From contig NZ_KI421504.1 in NCBI RefSeq assembly GCF_000473165.1, positions 1,358,501-1,422,500 of the forward strand: DNA of 64,000 bases, written 5' to 3'. The translations under genes were made by a program, and so were the position numbers. Numbering within the stretch: the first letter of the stretch is position 1; each line of letters opens with the position of its first letter. The DNA is from Leisingera aquimarina DSM 24565. Lineage in GTDB: Bacteria > Pseudomonadota > Alphaproteobacteria > Rhodobacterales > Rhodobacteraceae. The notes under the pieces are model-generated. The model was given only the letters and a program-made list of their open reading frames with translations, had not been told where the DNA came from and searched no databases. This document shows, one piece after another, positions 60,561 through 64,000 of this stretch.

Positions 60561-60896
60561 TATCGGATGCGATTGTCCTGGAGAGGCTGGGAGGCGTCCA
60601 CTTGTCTGGAAAATGTCATCCTTGGAGCTTTCTGCTGCTGCGCAAGCGGTCCAAAGCCTGCTTGCAAATCACCGGATATTCCCCTCTGCGCGCTACATAC
60701 GGGCCGATTTTTTTGATCAAGTTACATTTTTTCGGGATTACGGCAATCGAATAACAATTCAAAATTGCGAATCGCGGGCAGCGCTTTGCTTGGCGCAGTT
60801 AAAACGCAACTTCCCGGGGGCGTTAAGAATTTTCTGTTGGCTTTACGATACTCTTGGCGCGAGCCATCGAGAATCAGGAACGCGCGGGGGAATTCA
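60561..60896. other. Upstream region of the chemoreceptor gene
   Basis: About 330 bases without a convincing gene. A GGGGG ribosome-site candidate lies at 60886-60890. AT content rises around 60710-60770, where a promoter is likely, but no clear boxes are visible. Confidence 0.4.
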
Positions 60897-62345
60897 TTGT
60901 TTTTCAACCTTAAAGCGGCCAAGCCCGCAGAGCAGGACGGCGATGCCAGGATTATTGCCGGTGTGGTCGATCGTACCCAGGCGACAATTCAATTTAGGCC
61001 CGACGGCACGATTCTGACTGCAAACGGCAATTTTCTTGCTGCATTGGGATACCAGCTGGAAGAAATCGCGGGCCGGCATCATTCGATGTTTGTGGCGCCT
61101 GAACTTGCCGCGGGTGCGGAATACAAGTCATTCTGGAAAGACTTGGCCGCCGGCCGTGTGTTCACGGACCAGTTCCCGCGGGTGACCAAGGATGGCGCCA
61201 CCATTTGGATCCAGGCGACCTATGCTCCGGTTGAAAATGCGGATGGCACAGTTGAAAGGGTGGTCAAAGTGGCCACAGATGTAACGGTGCGCCGTCTTGG
61301 GCTGCAGGAAATCGCCAAGGGGCTGGACGCGATGAGCCAGGGGGATCTGGGCTTCCGGGTCAAACTGTCCGATCAGGCGGACATCGCCGCGCTGGGTGAG
61401 GCGTTCAACCGCTCGGCGGAGCAGCTTGGAACAGCGATGGGCGCCGTGACGCAAGTCTCCGAAGCTGTCGGGCGCACTGCGGAAGAGATTTCCAAGTCCG
61501 CCAGCGACCTGTCTCAACGGACCGAGAGCCAGGCTGCGACGCTGGAGGAAACCGCAGCAGCCATTGAAGAGCTGACCGGCACGGTGCATTCCTCGGCGGA
61601 GGGCGCAGAGAAGGTGGAGGGCATCGTCAGCGAGGCCCAGACTGCCGCGGAACGCAGCGGCAGGGTCGTTTCGGACGCAGTGGCGGCGATGTCGCAGATC
61701 GAGAATTCATCCGAGGAAATCGCCAAGATCATCGGGATGATCGACGATATCGCCTTTCAGACCAACTTGCTGGCGCTGAATGCCGGGGTTGAAGCCGCCC
61801 GGGCGGGGGAGGCAGGCCGTGGTTTTGCGGTTGTTGCCTCAGAAGTGCGGGCGCTGGCGCAACGGTCCGCGGGGGCGGCTGGCGAGATCAAGCAGCTTAT
61901 CGGTCAAAGCAAACAGCAGGTGGCCAGCGGTGTGGACCTGGTTGGCAGAACCGGAGCGGAACTGAAGCAGATCATTGACAGTGTGGGGAATATTTCCACC
62001 CACATCAGCGGGATTGCCACTGGCGCCAAGGAACAGGCGACGTCGCTGAGCGAGATCAACCTTGGTGTTTCACAGCTGGATCAGGTGACCCAGCAGAATG
62101 CCGCGATGGTTGAGGAAACCTCGGCCGCCAGCCAGTTGCTGTCCGCGGACGCCAGCCAGCTGACCCGCGAAGTGTCGAAGTTCAGCTCCGCAGGCATCCC
62201 GGCCCCGGCCCCGGTTGCGGATGTGGTGGCCTTCCAGCGCCCGGCGGCAACAGCGCCTGCGGCGGCGGCAGCCCCGGCGGCACAAGGGGCCGGCGGTTTT
62301 GATGCAGAGACGCTGCCTGCGGCGCAAGGGTGGGATGATTTCTGA
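60897..62345 (+). CDS. Soluble methyl-accepting chemotaxis protein with PAS domain
   Basis: 482 residues from a TTG start at 60897 (six bases after GGGGG); the frame is open back to 60765 but the extension is not family-like. One PAS domain ([40 protein letters not shown]), PAC-like [20 protein letters not shown] end, a HAMP-like linker, then the signalling domain with hairpin tip [45 protein letters not shown]. No membrane segment, so it is a cytoplasmic sensor. The tail ends GWDDF, a pentapeptide-like methylation-enzyme docking site (inference). Confidence 0.9.
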   Translation: MFFNLKAAKPAEQDGDARIIAGVVDRTQATIQFRPDGTILTANGNFLAALGYQLEEIAGRHHSMFVAPELAAGAEYKSFWKDLAAGRVFTDQFPRVTKDGATIWIQATYAPVENADGTVERVVKVATDVTVRRLGLQEIAKGLDAMSQGDLGFRVKLSDQADIAALGEAFNRSAEQLGTAMGAVTQVSEAVGRTAEEISKSASDLSQRTESQAATLEETAAAIEELTGTVHSSAEGAEKVEGIVSEAQTAAERSGRVVSDAVAAMSQIENSSEEIAKIIGMIDDIAFQTNLLALNAGVEAARAGEAGRGFAVVASEVRALAQRSAGAAGEIKQLIGQSKQQVASGVDLVGRTGAELKQIIDSVGNISTHISGIATGAKEQATSLSEINLGVSQLDQVTQQNAAMVEETSAASQLLSADASQLTREVSKFSSAGIPAPAPVADVVAFQRPAATAPAAAAAPAAQGAGGFDAETLPAAQGWDDF

Positions 62346-62457
62346 AATCGGGTTGCGGTTCTTGCCTTGGGCAGCGGCAAGACTTTCTATGAATTGACGT
62401 GTTGACACTCCCCGTCTGCACCGCAACGCTTGCGCGCAAAAATGACGGGGTGAAAAC

Positions 62458-63210
62458 ATGAACAGCCAGGAGGCGCTAGCCTATCCGCTGGTCCGGCGGG
62501 CCGGGTTGAACGGCATGCTGGTCAGCTTTGACAGCAGTCTTAGCGAGGCCTCGAACCGTGCCGCGCTGGCGTTTGGCAGTGCGGTGGAAGCGCTGCCGCT
62601 TGAAGGGGTTGTAGAGACCATGGCCTCTTTGGCCTCGGTCTTTGTCCGTTTTGATCCTGCTGATCTGCGGCATGAGGCGCTGGAGGCTGCGTTGGAAACC
62701 CTTCTGACGGCCCGAAACTGGTTGCAGGCGCCGTTGCCGGCCGGGCGCCGGTTCTGGCGGGTGCCCACAGTATATGGTACCGATCTGGCACCCCAGCTGG
62801 GAGAAGCAGCCGATGCCGCGGGTCTGAGCGAGGCGCAGGCCATTGAAAGCCTGGGCGCTGCCCGGGTGCGGGTGCTGACCATCGGCTTTGCGCCCGGCCA
62901 GCCTTACCTTGGGTCGTTGGGGCCGGAATGGAACCTGCCGCGTCAGACGGAACTGACACCGATGGTGCCGCGCGGCGCGCTGGTGCAGGCGATCAGCCAG
63001 TTTGTTTTGTTCTCCAATCCGGCGCCGACCGGCTGGCGCCATGTGGGTCAGACCGGGCTGACCCTGTTCCAGCCTGGAGCAGCGCAGCCCTTTGCATTGC
63101 GCCCGGGCGATGAGATGCAGTTTGAGCCGGTCTCCAAACCGGACTTTCTGAAACACTGTGAGGATGAACCGCTGCTTGGCGGCGCCATCGTCGCGGAGAT
63201 CGCAGCATGA
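62458..63210 (+). CDS. pxpB: 5-oxoprolinase subunit PxpB (KipI/allophanate hydrolase subunit 1 family)
   Basis: 250 residues. Family motifs: YGTDLAPQLGEAADAAGLSEAQAI, FAPGQPYLGSLGPEWNLPRQ, and NPAPTGWRHVGQTGLTLF. With PxpC and PxpA it cleaves 5-oxoproline to glutamate using ATP. The stop overlaps the pxpC start (ATGA). Slightly longer than the usual 215-230 residues because of an N-terminal extension. Confidence 0.88.
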   Translation: MNSQEALAYPLVRRAGLNGMLVSFDSSLSEASNRAALAFGSAVEALPLEGVVETMASLASVFVRFDPADLRHEALEAALETLLTARNWLQAPLPAGRRFWRVPTVYGTDLAPQLGEAADAAGLSEAQAIESLGAARVRVLTIGFAPGQPYLGSLGPEWNLPRQTELTPMVPRGALVQAISQFVLFSNPAPTGWRHVGQTGLTLFQPGAAQPFALRPGDEMQFEPVSKPDFLKHCEDEPLLGGAIVAEIAA

Positions 63211-64000
63211 GCGGCCTCAAGATACTGCGGATCGGTCCGGCGGCTTCGGTCCAGGATACGGGGCGGCCCGGTTTGCTGGGGCAGGGGGTGTCCCAGGGCG
63301 GCGCTGCAGACCCGCTGGCCTTGGCCGAAGGGGCGGCGCTACTGCGGCAGGATCCCGGGTTGGCGGCCTTGGAAATGGGTGGCATGGGCGGCGAGTTCGA
63401 AGCAACCGGCCCGTTGCGCATTGCCTTGACTGGCGCGCCGATGGCGGCAACGCTGGAGGGTGAGCCGCTGGCCTGGAATGCGTCGCACAGGATGGAGGCG
63501 GGTCAGCGTCTGTCTATCGGTGCCGCCCGCCGCGGCGTCTATGGCTATCTGCATCTTGGCGGCGGCATCGCATCCGAGCCGCTGCTGGGCTCCCGCGCCG
63601 TGCATCTGATGGCCGGGCTGGGCCGGGCGGCCGCAGCCGGAGACCTGCTGCCTGCCGATTCAGACCGGAATAATGAAACAGGTCTGGTACTGGCCGCCGA
63701 AAACCGTTTTCAGGGTGGAGAGCTGCGCATTGTAGAAAGCTTCCAGAGTGGCCTGTTTCCAGAACCGGTCCGCACCCGGTTCGCGGCCACTGCTTTCAGG
63801 CGCGGCGGCCGTGCCAACCGGATGGGGGTGGAAATGGTCTCGGACGGCGAAGGCTTTGCCGCAGACGGCCAGCTCAATATCCTGTCCGAGGTGATCCTGC
63901 CGGGTGATGTGCAGATGACGGGCGACGGCAAACCCTTCGTGCTGCTGCGTGAATGCCAGACAACGGGCGGCTATCCGCGGATCGGCACCGTTCTGCCCTG
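63207..64000 (+). CDS. pxpC: 5-oxoprolinase subunit PxpC (KipA/biotin-dependent carboxyltransferase-like), 3' end outside window
   Basis: Partial, about 264 residues seen. N-terminal LRIGPAASVQDTGRPGLLGQGVSQGGAADPLAL is the family signature; later YGYLHLGGGIASEPLLGSRA and RGGRANRMGVEMVSDGEG. Forms the catalytic complex with PxpB. Start ATG at 63207 overlaps the pxpB stop. pxpA would be expected just beyond the right edge. Confidence 0.9.
   Translation, partial: MSGLKILRIGPAASVQDTGRPGLLGQGVSQGGAADPLALAEGAALLRQDPGLAALEMGGMGGEFEATGPLRIALTGAPMAATLEGEPLAWNASHRMEAGQRLSIGAARRGVYGYLHLGGGIASEPLLGSRAVHLMAGLGRAAAAGDLLPADSDRNNETGLVLAAENRFQGGELRIVESFQSGLFPEPVRTRFAATAFRRGGRANRMGVEMVSDGEGFAADGQLNILSEVILPGDVQMTGDGKPFVLLRECQTTGGYPRIGTVLP

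Overview
The window reads as chromosomal (or chromid) DNA of a high-GC alphaproteobacterium of the Roseobacter group (Rhodobacterales), most like Leisingera/Phaeobacter. The pointers are the fabI-fabB-fabA-irr block, the ectR/ectABC-ask ectoine cluster, a fused indolepyruvate:ferredoxin oxidoreductase, an SqrR/BigR-type repressor and the codon style. This assignment is inference from gene content; no database search was possible.

Layout. 1-3.2 kb: partial glycosyltransferase and an MscS channel. 3.4-10.6 kb: five-gene minus-strand operon (peptide-type ABC transporter plus a CoA-transferase). 11-20.3 kb: TetR regulator, IorAB, Lrp-type regulator, a small membrane protein, an ABC-like protein with a dead nucleotide-binding domain and a cyclic-nucleotide domain, and an FAH-family enzyme. 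20.5-31.7 kb: SqrR-like repressor with a long palindrome, enolase-superfamily enzyme, Zn alcohol dehydrogenase, a pcaD-hydrolase-pcaB-MFS operon, a nuclease/phosphatase-fold protein, threonine dehydratase, hydrolase and haloacid dehalogenase. 31.8-38.6 kb: FKBP isomerase, type II fatty-acid genes, irr, LysR/PhyH divergent pair, radical SAM protein. 39-40.3 kb: FrhB/FdhB-like Fe-S flavoprotein. 40.3-47.5 kb: one tightly coupled siderophore-uptake operon (binding protein, two permeases, ATPase, siderophore reductase, ExbB, two ExbD, TonB). 48.2-54.1 kb: MocR-type regulator, then ask-ectC-ectB-ectA with divergent ectR.

54.1-60.9 kb is an accessory scar. It holds one good tRNA-Arg(TCT), several decayed tRNA-like pieces (three in tandem with repeated hairpin/TTGACAT units), an IS3-family element flanked by two different broken genes (one looks like the N-terminus of a reverse transcriptase), a response-regulator tail cut by a decayed IS5-family element, and a second decayed IS5/IS903-type element. 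60.9-64 kb returns to core genes: a soluble PAS chemoreceptor and pxpB-pxpC (5-oxoprolinase).

The oddest points are in proteins that look normal at first glance. Both siderophore permeases lack conserved blocks, one ExbD has Asn for the membrane Asp, the MocR protein lacks the PLP lysine, and the ABC-like protein has lost every ATPase motif and probably starts with ATC. The accessory scar holds the best candidate for a lost defence system.
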